30,231 bases of DNA from JBMYQA01 sp049600855. Lineage in GTDB: Bacteria; Bacteroidota; Bacteroidia; Cytophagales; Flammeovirgaceae. Under the pieces are notes generated by a model. The model did not search any database and had not been told where the DNA came from. It was given only the letters and a program-made list of their open reading frames with translations. The stretch lies in the NCBI GenBank assembly GCA_049600855.1, contig JBMYQA010000042.1, positions 1 through 30,231 on the forward strand, given 5' to 3'. Shown here in pieces: positions 14,856-21,959 of this stretch; positions within the stretch are counted from its first letter, which is position 1; each line of letters begins with the position of its first letter. The translations under genes were made by a program, and so were the position numbers.

Positions 14856-14914
14856 GGCAGGAAGCTATTAATTGAAATTTTGAACCTGTCTCACCAAATG
14901 AGACAGGTTTTTTT
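14851..14914 (+). terminator. Attenuator 2: antiterminator and intrinsic terminator
   Basis: Terminator: AACCTGTCTCA (14883-14893) and TGAGACAGGTT (14899-14909) form a perfect 11-bp stem with a 5-nt loop, followed by seven T (14908-14914). Antiterminator: GGTGAGGCAGG (14851-14861) is complementary over 11 nt, with one G-U pair, to CCTGTCTCACC (14885-14895), the 5' arm and loop of the terminator. A protector stem TCACC/GGTGA (14841-14845 with 14851-14855) can block the antiterminator. ilvD begins about 120 nt downstream. Confidence 0.87.
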
Positions 14915-15035
14915 ATACCGAAAACGAGTGAAATTTAGATAGGCTAAGTAGTAAAATGCCTGTTTATGTTTTTTGTCTATAGTTGATTATTCGATTAGGC
15001 AAATTCAAAATGAAAATGAAACGCTAAAAGATATC

Positions 15036-16715
15036 ATGGCAAAGTTAAACAAATACAGTTGGCGTGTAACGCAAGATGAAACACAACCAGCAGCTCAAGC
15101 GATGCTTCATGCTATTGGTTTAGATGAAGATGATCTAAAGAAAGCGCAAGTAGGCATTGCCTCTACAGGTTATGAAGGTAATCCTTGTAATATGCACCTC
15201 AATTTACTGGCGAGTAAGGTGAAAGTGGGCGTAGAACAAGCTGATTTGGTTGGTTTGATATTCAATACTATTGGCGTTAGTGATGGCATCTCGATGGGTA
15301 CTCCCGGCATGCGTTATTCCCTCCCTTCGCGCGATGTGATTGCTGATTCGATGGAAACCGTTATGAATGCCCAAAACTATGATGCCATGATTACCGTAGT
15401 GGGTTGCGACAAAAACATGCCTGGCGCATTAATCGCCATGCTTCGGTTAGATCGCCCTTCCATCCTGATGTTTGGAGGAACCATTGCTTCTGGTTGTCAT
15501 AATGGCGAAAAGCTGAATATCGTTTCTGCTTTTGAGGCGTGGGGAAAAAAAGTAGCAGGTACTATCGATGAGCAAGAATTTAAGCAAATCGTAAAAAAGG
15601 CATGTCCTGGAGCGGGTGCTTGTGGTGGCATGTATACGGCAAATACCATGTCGTCCGCAATTGAGGCACTTGGTTTGGCCTTGCCCTACAATTCTTCAAA
15701 TCCCGCCATTAGCACTGAAAAAGAATTAGAATGCGAAGCTACAGGAAGAGCCATTCGCACACTTCTCGAAAAGGATTTAAAGCCGTCAGATATCGTGACT
15801 AAAAAGTCGTTTGAGAATGCCATTACCGTGGTTACAGCGCTTGGCGGTTCTACCAATGCAGTGCTTCACTTTTTAGCCATTGCCGATGCAGCCAACATTG
15901 AGTGGACCTTGGATGACTTCCAACGGATTAGCGATAAAACGCCTTTCTTGGCAGACTTGAAGCCTAGCGGAAAGTATTTAATGGAAGATGTGCATCGAAT
16001 TGGTGGCATACCAGCCGTCATGAAATATTTACTGGACGAAGGTTTTATTCATGGAGATTGCATGACAATAACTGGTAAAACTGTTGCCGAAAACTTAGCC
16101 GATGTACAAGTACTCCCCGATGATCAGGATGTCATTTATCCTGTTTCGAATCCCATTAAAAAGACAGGGCATTTGCAAATCTTATATGGAAACTTAGCCA
16201 CAGCAGGTAGTGTCGCTAAAATCACAGGAAAAGAAGGCTTGCGATTTGAAGGTACCGCTAAAGTGTTTGATGGCGAATATGCAGCGAATGATGGCATCAG
16301 CAGTGGTCATGTAAAGGCTGGTGATGTCGTGGTCATCCGCTATGAAGGGCCGAAAGGCGGTCCAGGTATGCCCGAAATGCTCAAACCTACCGCAGCCATT
16401 ATGGGGGCTGGTTTGGGTAAAGAGGTAGCACTCATTACCGATGGCCGATTTTCAGGTGGAACGCATGGCTTTGTAGTAGGGCACATTACCCCTGAAGCAC
16501 AGTTAGGAGGTAACATCGCCCTTGTACAGGATGGTGATAAAATCATCATTGACGCTGAAAAGAACCTCATTGAGTTGGTGATTCCCGAAGAAGAATTGGC
16601 TCAACGAAGAGCAGCATGGAAAGCACCAGCATTGAAAACCAAAAGAGGAATGCTACACAAATACGCCAAAACGGTATCGCCCGCATCGCAAGGATGTGTC
16701 ACCGATAAGTTTTAA
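15036..16715 (+). CDS. ilvD: Dihydroxy-acid dehydratase
   Basis: Third common enzyme of isoleucine and valine synthesis. It dehydrates 2,3-dihydroxy acids to 2-keto acids with an iron-sulfur cluster. I choose the ATG at 15036 (MAKLNKYSWRVTQDETQPAA, 559 residues) because this start aligns with known IlvD N-termini. The frame is open further up to a TTG at 14973, but those residues look unconserved. Cluster cysteines lie in GNPCNMH (Cys51), VGCDKNMPG (Cys124) and CPGAGACGGMYTANTMS (Cys196). The C-terminus has GRFSGGTHGFVVGHITPEA, the IlvD/Edd signature. It is the first enzyme gene after the tandem attenuators. In an E. coli-like scheme ilvD acts after ilvBN and ilvC, so the order here differs from the order of reactions. 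Confidence 0.97.
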   Translation: MAKLNKYSWRVTQDETQPAAQAMLHAIGLDEDDLKKAQVGIASTGYEGNPCNMHLNLLASKVKVGVEQADLVGLIFNTIGVSDGISMGTPGMRYSLPSRDVIADSMETVMNAQNYDAMITVVGCDKNMPGALIAMLRLDRPSILMFGGTIASGCHNGEKLNIVSAFEAWGKKVAGTIDEQEFKQIVKKACPGAGACGGMYTANTMSSAIEALGLALPYNSSNPAISTEKELECEATGRAIRTLLEKDLKPSDIVTKKSFENAITVVTALGGSTNAVLHFLAIADAANIEWTLDDFQRISDKTPFLADLKPSGKYLMEDVHRIGGIPAVMKYLLDEGFIHGDCMTITGKTVAENLADVQVLPDDQDVIYPVSNPIKKTGHLQILYGNLATAGSVAKITGKEGLRFEGTAKVFDGEYAANDGISSGHVKAGDVVVIRYEGPKGGPGMPEMLKPTAAIMGAGLGKEVALITDGRFSGGTHGFVVGHITPEAQLGGNIALVQDGDKIIIDAEKNLIELVIPEEELAQRRAAWKAPALKTKRGMLHKYAKTVSPASQGCVTDKF

Positions 16716-16718
16716 AAA

Positions 16719-16767
16719 TACTGCCCATTAATAATGGGCAGTAGTGCCAAGGCATTGCCTTGGCACT
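16719..16767 (+). repeat. Two back-to-back hairpins between ilvD and ilvB
   Basis: Hairpin A pairs TACTGCCCATT (16719-16729) with AATGGGCAGTA (16733-16743). Hairpin B pairs AGTGCCAAGGC (16743-16753) with GCCTTGGCACT (16757-16767). Both have perfect 11-bp stems with 3-nt loops, and they share the A at 16743. Neither has a downstream T-run, so they look like mRNA processing or stability elements, not terminators. Confidence 0.65.
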
Positions 16768-16827
16768 TCCATCATTCATTAATCTGACCAATGTAAACAA
16801 AAGTTCATCAATCAAATCCCAACAGTT

Positions 16828-18558
16828 ATGACAGTCCTACTGGAAGCGTTAGAATCGAAAGTTACTGCCAAACAGCAAATTACAGGAGCAGAGGCCGTAG
16901 TAAAGGCATTACTTGCCGAAGGGGTAGATACCATTTTTGGTTATCCAGGAGGGGCAATTATGCCAGTTTATGATTCGCTGTATCATTATCAAAATCAGCT
17001 AAAGCACATCTTATCTCGCCACGAGCAAGGAGCTATACATGCTGCGCAAGGCTTCGCTCGTGCTTCTGGAAATGTGGGTGTTGTGATGGCAACTTCTGGC
17101 CCAGGCGCTACCAATCTCGTTACTGGTTTAGCCGATGCAAATATTGATTCTACTCCATTAGTCTGCATTACAGGGCAGGTACCTTCACACCTGTTGGGAA
17201 CAGATGCATTCCAAGAGACCGATGTTGTTGGCATATCCATGCCTGTTACCAAATGGAATTGTCAAGTTACTAAAGCAGAAGACATCCCTGAAGCACTTGC
17301 CAAGGCCTTCTACATCGCCCGATCTGGCCGACCAGGGCCTGTGTTGGTCGATATCACCAAAGATGCACAATTTCAACAGTTGGACTTTGAATACGAGCCC
17401 TGTAAAAAAGTAAGGAGTTATGTGCCTAAACCGAAAGCTACTGAATTTTCGTTGGCACATGCGGCTAAGCTCATTAACTCTGCTAAAAAACCTTATGTGT
17501 TATTTGGACAGGGAGTCATCTTATCGAATGCTGAAAAAGAGTTTAAAGCATTTATTGAAAAAGCAGGTATTCCTTCTGCTTGGACAATCATGGGGCTTTC
17601 TGCCCTGCCTACCGATCATTATTTGAATGTAGGCATGTTGGGCATGCATGGCAATTACGCCCCGAATGTACTTACCCAAGAATGTGACGTATTAATCGCT
17701 ATTGGAATGCGATTCGATGATCGGGTTACGGGTGATTTGTCTACTTATGCCAAACAAGCCAAAGTGATTCACTTTGAAATTGATCCAGCAGAGATTGACA
17801 AAAATGTAAAAACGGAAGTAGCTGTTTTGGGTGATGCCAAGGAATCCTTACAAAATATCTTGCAGCTCATTAAACCCAACTCCCATGAAGCTTGGCTCAA
17901 CAAATTTCATGAGTTGAATGCCATTGAGTTGGAAAAAATCATTACCCCTGAGCTTAGCCCTCAAAAAACAGGATTAACCATGGGCGAAGTTATCCGAAGG
18001 GTGAATGAGCAAACAGGTGGAGAGGCCATTTTGGTCACTGATGTAGGGCAACATCAAATGGTGGCTTGTCGGTATACTCAATTTTCCCAATCAAAAAGTA
18101 ACATCACTTCTGGCGGCTTGGGAACCATGGGATTCTGTTTGCCCGCAGCTTTAGGAGCAAAGCTTGGCGCACCTGAGCGCGAGGTGGTTGCCGTAGTTGG
18201 CGATGGTGGTTTCCAGATGAATATCCAAGAATTGGGAACCATTTTCCAAACGCAAACTAATGTAAAGATCATCATTCTCAATAATCAGTTTTTAGGAATG
18301 GTTCGCCAATGGCAAGAGCTCTTCTTCGATCGCAGGTATGCTTCTACTGAACTCATGAATCCAGATTTTTGCACCATTGCCAAAGGCTATGGCATTACTG
18401 CTCAGAGCGTAGAAAATAGAACTGAACTAGATCAGGCCGTGCAGGAAATGTTTGCTCACCAAGGTTCTTATTTATTGGAAGTGATGGTGGAAAAAGAAGA
18501 TAATGTATTCCCTATGGTGCCTACTGGTGCATCTGTGCATCAGATTCGGTTGGAATAG
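16828..18558 (+). CDS. ilvB: Acetolactate synthase, large (catalytic) subunit
   Basis: Thiamine diphosphate enzyme that condenses pyruvate with pyruvate or 2-ketobutyrate, the first common step to valine, leucine and isoleucine. The 576-residue product shows GYPGGAIMPVYDSL and RHEQGAIHAAQGFARASG, where Glu66 activates the cofactor. It also has GPGATNLVTGLADANIDSTP, a central FAD-binding region (TIMGLSALPTDHYLNVGMLG), and the TPP-Mg motif GDGGFQMN (from about residue 458) followed by IIILNN. Length and order are normal. It sits 112 nt after ilvD, behind the double hairpin, and is followed by its regulatory subunit ilvN after 133 nt. Confidence 0.97.
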   Translation: MTVLLEALESKVTAKQQITGAEAVVKALLAEGVDTIFGYPGGAIMPVYDSLYHYQNQLKHILSRHEQGAIHAAQGFARASGNVGVVMATSGPGATNLVTGLADANIDSTPLVCITGQVPSHLLGTDAFQETDVVGISMPVTKWNCQVTKAEDIPEALAKAFYIARSGRPGPVLVDITKDAQFQQLDFEYEPCKKVRSYVPKPKATEFSLAHAAKLINSAKKPYVLFGQGVILSNAEKEFKAFIEKAGIPSAWTIMGLSALPTDHYLNVGMLGMHGNYAPNVLTQECDVLIAIGMRFDDRVTGDLSTYAKQAKVIHFEIDPAEIDKNVKTEVAVLGDAKESLQNILQLIKPNSHEAWLNKFHELNAIELEKIITPELSPQKTGLTMGEVIRRVNEQTGGEAILVTDVGQHQMVACRYTQFSQSKSNITSGGLGTMGFCLPAALGAKLGAPEREVVAVVGDGGFQMNIQELGTIFQTQTNVKIIILNNQFLGMVRQWQELFFDRRYASTELMNPDFCTIAKGYGITAQSVENRTELDQAVQEMFAHQGSYLLEVMVEKEDNVFPMVPTGASVHQIRLE

Positions 18559-18579
18559 TGCAAGGGTGCTGGGGATTAG

Positions 18580-18597
18580 GGCGTAAGGTGTTACGCC
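18580..18597 (+). repeat. Small hairpin in the ilvB-ilvN gap
   Basis: GGCGTAA (18580-18586) and TTACGCC (18591-18597) form a perfect 7-bp stem with a 4-nt loop in the 133-nt gap between ilvB and ilvN. No T-run follows, so its role is unknown. Confidence 0.4.
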
Positions 18598-18691
18598 TGT
18601 ACGGTGATGCCAAAATATCGTATGGGAAAAATTCTTTTCGTCCTCTCTCAAAATCAGATGTTATAAATAAAAAAAATCAAGTCGCGAAATC

Positions 18692-19243
18692 ATGAGCGAG
18701 AAAAAGATTCATACGATATCGATTTTCACCGAAAATCACGTTGGCTTGCTCCAACGAATCACGATTCTATTCACGAGAAGGCAAATCAATATTGAAAGCT
18801 TGAATGTATCGGCCTCAGAAGTGAAGGGCATTCATCGCTACACCATTGTGATCAAAGAAACCGAGGAGCATGTGAAAAAGGTGGTGAAGCAAATTGAGAA
18901 ACTAGTAGAGGTCATCAAATCCTTTTACCATACCGATGAGGAGACCGTTTACTTAGAAATTGCGCTGTATAAGTTACCAATTGATGCCTTAGCAAATGGC
19001 TTTCAGATAGAACAATTTGTGCGTGAAAACCAAGCTCATGTGCTCACCATTGAGAAAGATTTTTTCATTTTAGAGAAAACAGGGCATAAAGCTGAAACTC
19101 AGGCACTTTTAGAAAAGCTTGAACCTTTTGGCTTACTCGAATTTGTAAGATCAGGCCGTGTGGCTGTGAATAAATCCATGAAAAATGTTTCGGAATACTT
19201 GAAAGAGTTGGAACAGAAACATCAAGAAATGGACTCAAAGTAA
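18692..19243 (+). CDS. ilvN: Acetolactate synthase, small (regulatory) subunit
   Basis: Regulatory partner of IlvB that carries the valine-sensing ACT domain. The 183-residue product starts with KKIHTISIFTENHVGLLQRI, then TILFTRRQINIESLNVSASE, the ACT domain of the IlvN/IlvH family (residues about 5-80). The C-terminal half (FVRENQAHVLTIEKDFFILE, then KLEPFGLLEFVRSGRVAVNK) is the second conserved domain of IlvH-type subunits. The length (about 160-185) matches the long IlvH-like form. A large inverted repeat begins at the base after its stop codon. Confidence 0.95.
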   Translation: MSEKKIHTISIFTENHVGLLQRITILFTRRQINIESLNVSASEVKGIHRYTIVIKETEEHVKKVVKQIEKLVEVIKSFYHTDEETVYLEIALYKLPIDALANGFQIEQFVRENQAHVLTIEKDFFILEKTGHKAETQALLEKLEPFGLLEFVRSGRVAVNKSMKNVSEYLKELEQKHQEMDSK

Positions 19244-19403
19244 GTAACGATGAAAAAATAAGTTTCTCATTTATAGTAGATTATTTTGGAGATAATCTAG
19301 GAAAAAAAGCACAGGCGCTAGCAGCGCTAGGGCAAGTTTTTTTAACGACGAGTAACTCCAGGGCTGTCCCAGTAGAAATGGGAAATTATTTTTTTATCGT
19401 TAC
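19244..19403 (+). repeat. 160-nt long inverted repeat element between ilvN and ilvC
   Basis: Arm 1 (19244-19272) and arm 2 (19376-19403) pair over 28 positions with one bulged G and two G-U pairs. The outer 18 bp begin GTAACGAT in arm 1 and end ATCGTTAC in arm 2. The 103-nt interior has a further 8-bp hairpin TAGATTAT/ATAATCTA (19277-19299) and a GCGCTAG-CA-GCGCTAG direct repeat at about 19315-19330. The repeat starts exactly after the ilvN stop. It could be a MITE-like insertion or a large intercistronic stem that sets the ilvDBN:ilvC mRNA ratio. No transposase or clear target duplication is seen. Confidence 0.65.
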
Positions 19404-19462
19404 TCAATACTGAAAAACAAACATTTTTTAATCCTTCTAAATAAGTATGGATCATCCTTAAC

Positions 19463-19474
19463 TGGACATGTCCA
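19463..19474. promoter_or_regulatory. 12-bp palindrome upstream of ilvC
   Basis: TGGACATGTCCA is a perfect 12-bp palindrome centred 31 nt before the ilvC start. No Bacteroidota -7 box is visible in the gap. The palindrome could bind a dimeric regulator or form a short RNA stem. No known factor is recognised. Confidence 0.35.
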
Positions 19475-19499
19475 ATCAACTAGTGTAAATTCTACCGTT

Positions 19500-20576
19500 A
19501 TGGCAAAATTGAAATTCGGCAATGTAGAGGAAAACGTAGTCACTCGTGATGAATTCCCTTTAGCGAAAGCACGAGAAATTATGAAAGATGAGACGATTGC
19601 AGTCATCGGTTATGGGGTACAAGGCCCTGGGCAATCACTGAATCTCAAAGACAATGGCTTCAAGGTAATCATCGGACAGCGCAAGAATTCCAAGTCGTGG
19701 GACAAAGCCGTGGCTGATGGCTGGGAGCCTGGCGTCAATTTATTTGAAATTGAAGAAGCTTGTGACAAAGCCACTGTAATTCAATATTTATTGTCTGATG
19801 CGGGGCAAATTCAGCAATGGGAAACTGTAAAAAAATACTTAACGCCTGGAAAAGCGTTGTATTTTTCTCATGGCTTTGGCATCACTTATAATGACAAAAC
19901 AGGCATCATTCCTCCAAAAGATGTGGATGTGATTCTAGTGGCTCCTAAAGGATCTGGCACCTCTTTGAGAAGAATGTTTGTTGCAGGAAAAGGCTTAAAC
20001 TCTAGCTATGCCATCTACCAAGATGCCACAGGAAGAGCATTCGAAAGAGTGGTTGCTTTGGGTATTGGCGTTGGTTCGGGTTACCTATTCGAAACCGATT
20101 TCAAAAAAGAAGTATTCTCTGACTTAACTGGCGAAAGAGGGGTATTGATGGGCGCGCTTGCAGGAATCATTGAAGCACAATACAATGTATTGCGTGCTAA
20201 AGGGCACTCGCCTTCGGAAGCCTTCAATGAAACGGTTGAAGAATTAACGCAAAGTTTAATGCCACTTGTGGCCGAAAATGGCATGGATTGGATGTATGCC
20301 AATACTTCGACTACAGCACAAAGAGGTGCATTAGACTGGAGACATAAATTCCGCGAAGCAACACTTCCTGTATTTGAAGAATTGTATGAAAGCGTTGCTT
20401 CTGGTAAAGAAGCTGAAGTAGTTATTAATGCTAACCAACAAACTGACTATCGTGAAAAACTCAATGAAGAGTTGAAAGAGGTTCGCGAATCTGAATTGTG
20501 GCAAGCTGGTGCGACTGTACGTCAACTACGCCCTGAAAATCAGCCTGCTAAAAAAGATCTGGAACCTGTTAGCTAA
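19500..20576 (+). CDS. ilvC: Ketol-acid reductoisomerase, Ilv5-like
   Basis: NADPH- and Mg-dependent enzyme that isomerises and reduces acetolactate or acetohydroxybutyrate. The 358-residue product has the nucleotide-binding loop GYGVQGPGQSLNLKDNG (residues 37-53) followed by IIGQRKNSKSW. The metal ligands Asp208 and Glu212 lie in SDLTGERGVLMG, with GHSPSEAFNETVEELTQSL supplying Glu244 and Glu248. It is the short class I form. From memory, the blocks LYFSHGFGI, VILVAPKGSG, SGYLFETDFKKEVFSDLTGE and ending LRPENQ recall the mitochondrial Ilv5 of fungi more than E. coli IlvC, which is about 490 residues. Confidence 0.96.
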   Translation: MAKLKFGNVEENVVTRDEFPLAKAREIMKDETIAVIGYGVQGPGQSLNLKDNGFKVIIGQRKNSKSWDKAVADGWEPGVNLFEIEEACDKATVIQYLLSDAGQIQQWETVKKYLTPGKALYFSHGFGITYNDKTGIIPPKDVDVILVAPKGSGTSLRRMFVAGKGLNSSYAIYQDATGRAFERVVALGIGVGSGYLFETDFKKEVFSDLTGERGVLMGALAGIIEAQYNVLRAKGHSPSEAFNETVEELTQSLMPLVAENGMDWMYANTSTTAQRGALDWRHKFREATLPVFEELYESVASGKEAEVVINANQQTDYREKLNEELKEVRESELWQAGATVRQLRPENQPAKKDLEPVS

Positions 20577-20586
20577 CTAAACTTAT

Positions 20587-20614
20587 GGGCGATCCAATGT
20601 GATCGCCCTTTTTT
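20587..20614 (+). terminator. Intrinsic terminator after ilvC
   Basis: GGGCGATC (20587-20594) and GATCGCCC (20601-20608) form a perfect 8-bp GC-rich stem with a 6-nt loop and a T6 tail (20609-20614). It ends the ilvDBNC transcript at least partly. The loop and 3' arm (20593-20607) are also complementary, 14 of 15 positions, to a segment just before ilvA (20639-20653), so readthrough RNA could refold. Confidence 0.85.
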
Positions 20615-20679
20615 CTCCCCTCTTTTTCACAAGATGAAGGCAATCACATTGGAGTATCCTAACGAATAGCGATCAAAAA

Positions 20680-21942
20680 ATGAATACCGTTACTGCTTAT
20701 TACCCACAACTCTCGGAAATAGAGAAAGCCTACCAACGTCTAAAAGGTGTAGTAGTGAATACGCCACTGCTTGAAAATCATAATCTTTCCGAAAAACTCC
20801 AAGCAAACATTTACTTCAAGCGTGAAGATTTGCAAGTTGTCCGATCGTATAAAATTCGAGGAGCGTACAATAAGATGAGCAGCCTTCCTAAAAATGAGCT
20901 TCAACAAGGGATTGTCTGTGCCAGTGCTGGAAATCACGCACAAGGTGTTGCATTATCTTGCCGAAAATTAGCCGTAAAAGGCACGATTTTTATGCCTGCT
21001 ACTACACCCAATCAGAAAGTCATTCAAGTGAAAAACTTTGGGCGCGAGTATGTTGAAGTAGTTTTAGAGGGAGACACCTTTGATGAAGCTTATGATGCTT
21101 CCAAAACCTATTGTGAGGAAAAGGGCAGTGTATTCATCCACCCATTTAATGATGAGAAAGTGATTGAAGGACAAGGCACTGTTGCTTCGGAGATCTTAAA
21201 AGATTGTCATTTTACGATCGATTACCTCTTTCTACCCATTGGTGGTGGAGGCTTAGCTGCTGGCGTTTCCGCTGTGTTCAAAACCATTAGCCCGCATACT
21301 AAAATCATTGGGGTAGAGCCTGCGGGAGCACCTGCCATGAAAAAATCCTTAGCAGAAAATGTGCATATTACGCTTTCTCAGATTGATAAATTTGTAGATG
21401 GTGCTGCGGTAAAACGCGTTGGCGACAAAACACTGGCAATCTGTAAAACCAATTTAGATGCAGTTGTCACCGTACATGAAGGGAAAATCTGCCAAACCAT
21501 GTTGGAGCTTTACAACCGAGATGCCATTGTGGTTGAGCCTGCGGGAGCCTTATCCATTGCGGTACTAGATCAGTTTAAAGAAGAAATCAAAGGAAAAAAT
21601 GTCGTGTGTGTGGTATCTGGAAGTAATAATGATATCACCCGAATGGAGGAAATTAAGGAACGGGCATTGCTCTACCAAGGGCTAAAACATTATTTTGTTA
21701 TTCGATTTCCACAGCGTGCAGGAGCACTGAAAGAATTTGTTGCCAACGTTCTTGGCCCTCAGGATGACATCGTTTATTTCGAATATTCCAAAAAGACAAG
21801 TAGGGAAAAAGGCCCCGCAGTAGTCGGTATCGAATTAAAAGCTAAAGACGATTTTAAACCACTAATGAGCAGAATGCAAGAACAAGGTTTCTTTGGAGAA
21901 TACTTAAATGAGCGACCTGTACTATTTGAATTTTTGGTTTGA
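20680..21942 (+). CDS. ilvA: Threonine dehydratase, biosynthetic type
   Basis: PLP enzyme that deaminates threonine to 2-ketobutyrate, committing carbon to isoleucine. The 420-residue product carries FKREDLQVVRSYKIRGAYNK with the PLP lysine Lys58. SAGNHAQG (82-89) and the phosphate-binding GGGGLAAG (188-195) follow. The C-terminal part from about residue 336 (HYFVIRFPQRAGALKEFVAN) is a single ACT-like regulatory domain, so the enzyme is of the 400-420 residue type with one domain, not the 514-residue E. coli form with two. Feedback by isoleucine is likely. It lies downstream of a terminator, so expression needs readthrough or an unseen promoter. Confidence 0.95.
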   Translation: MNTVTAYYPQLSEIEKAYQRLKGVVVNTPLLENHNLSEKLQANIYFKREDLQVVRSYKIRGAYNKMSSLPKNELQQGIVCASAGNHAQGVALSCRKLAVKGTIFMPATTPNQKVIQVKNFGREYVEVVLEGDTFDEAYDASKTYCEEKGSVFIHPFNDEKVIEGQGTVASEILKDCHFTIDYLFLPIGGGGLAAGVSAVFKTISPHTKIIGVEPAGAPAMKKSLAENVHITLSQIDKFVDGAAVKRVGDKTLAICKTNLDAVVTVHEGKICQTMLELYNRDAIVVEPAGALSIAVLDQFKEEIKGKNVVCVVSGSNNDITRMEEIKERALLYQGLKHYFVIRFPQRAGALKEFVANVLGPQDDIVYFEYSKKTSREKGPAVVGIELKAKDDFKPLMSRMQEQGFFGEYLNERPVLFEFLV

Positions 21943-21959
21943 ACTCGTATCTTCTCCGC

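Noticed and set aside
14973..15035. Upstream TTG start for ilvD adding 21 residues
   Set aside because: The added residues do not match IlvD N-termini, and the ATG at 15036 gives the conserved start and normal length.
20634..20669. MKAITLEYPNE as a third ilv leader peptide
   Set aside because: It holds only one Ile and two Leu-type or Thr codons and lies after, not before, the terminator. Kept only as a note in the ilvC-ilvA finding.
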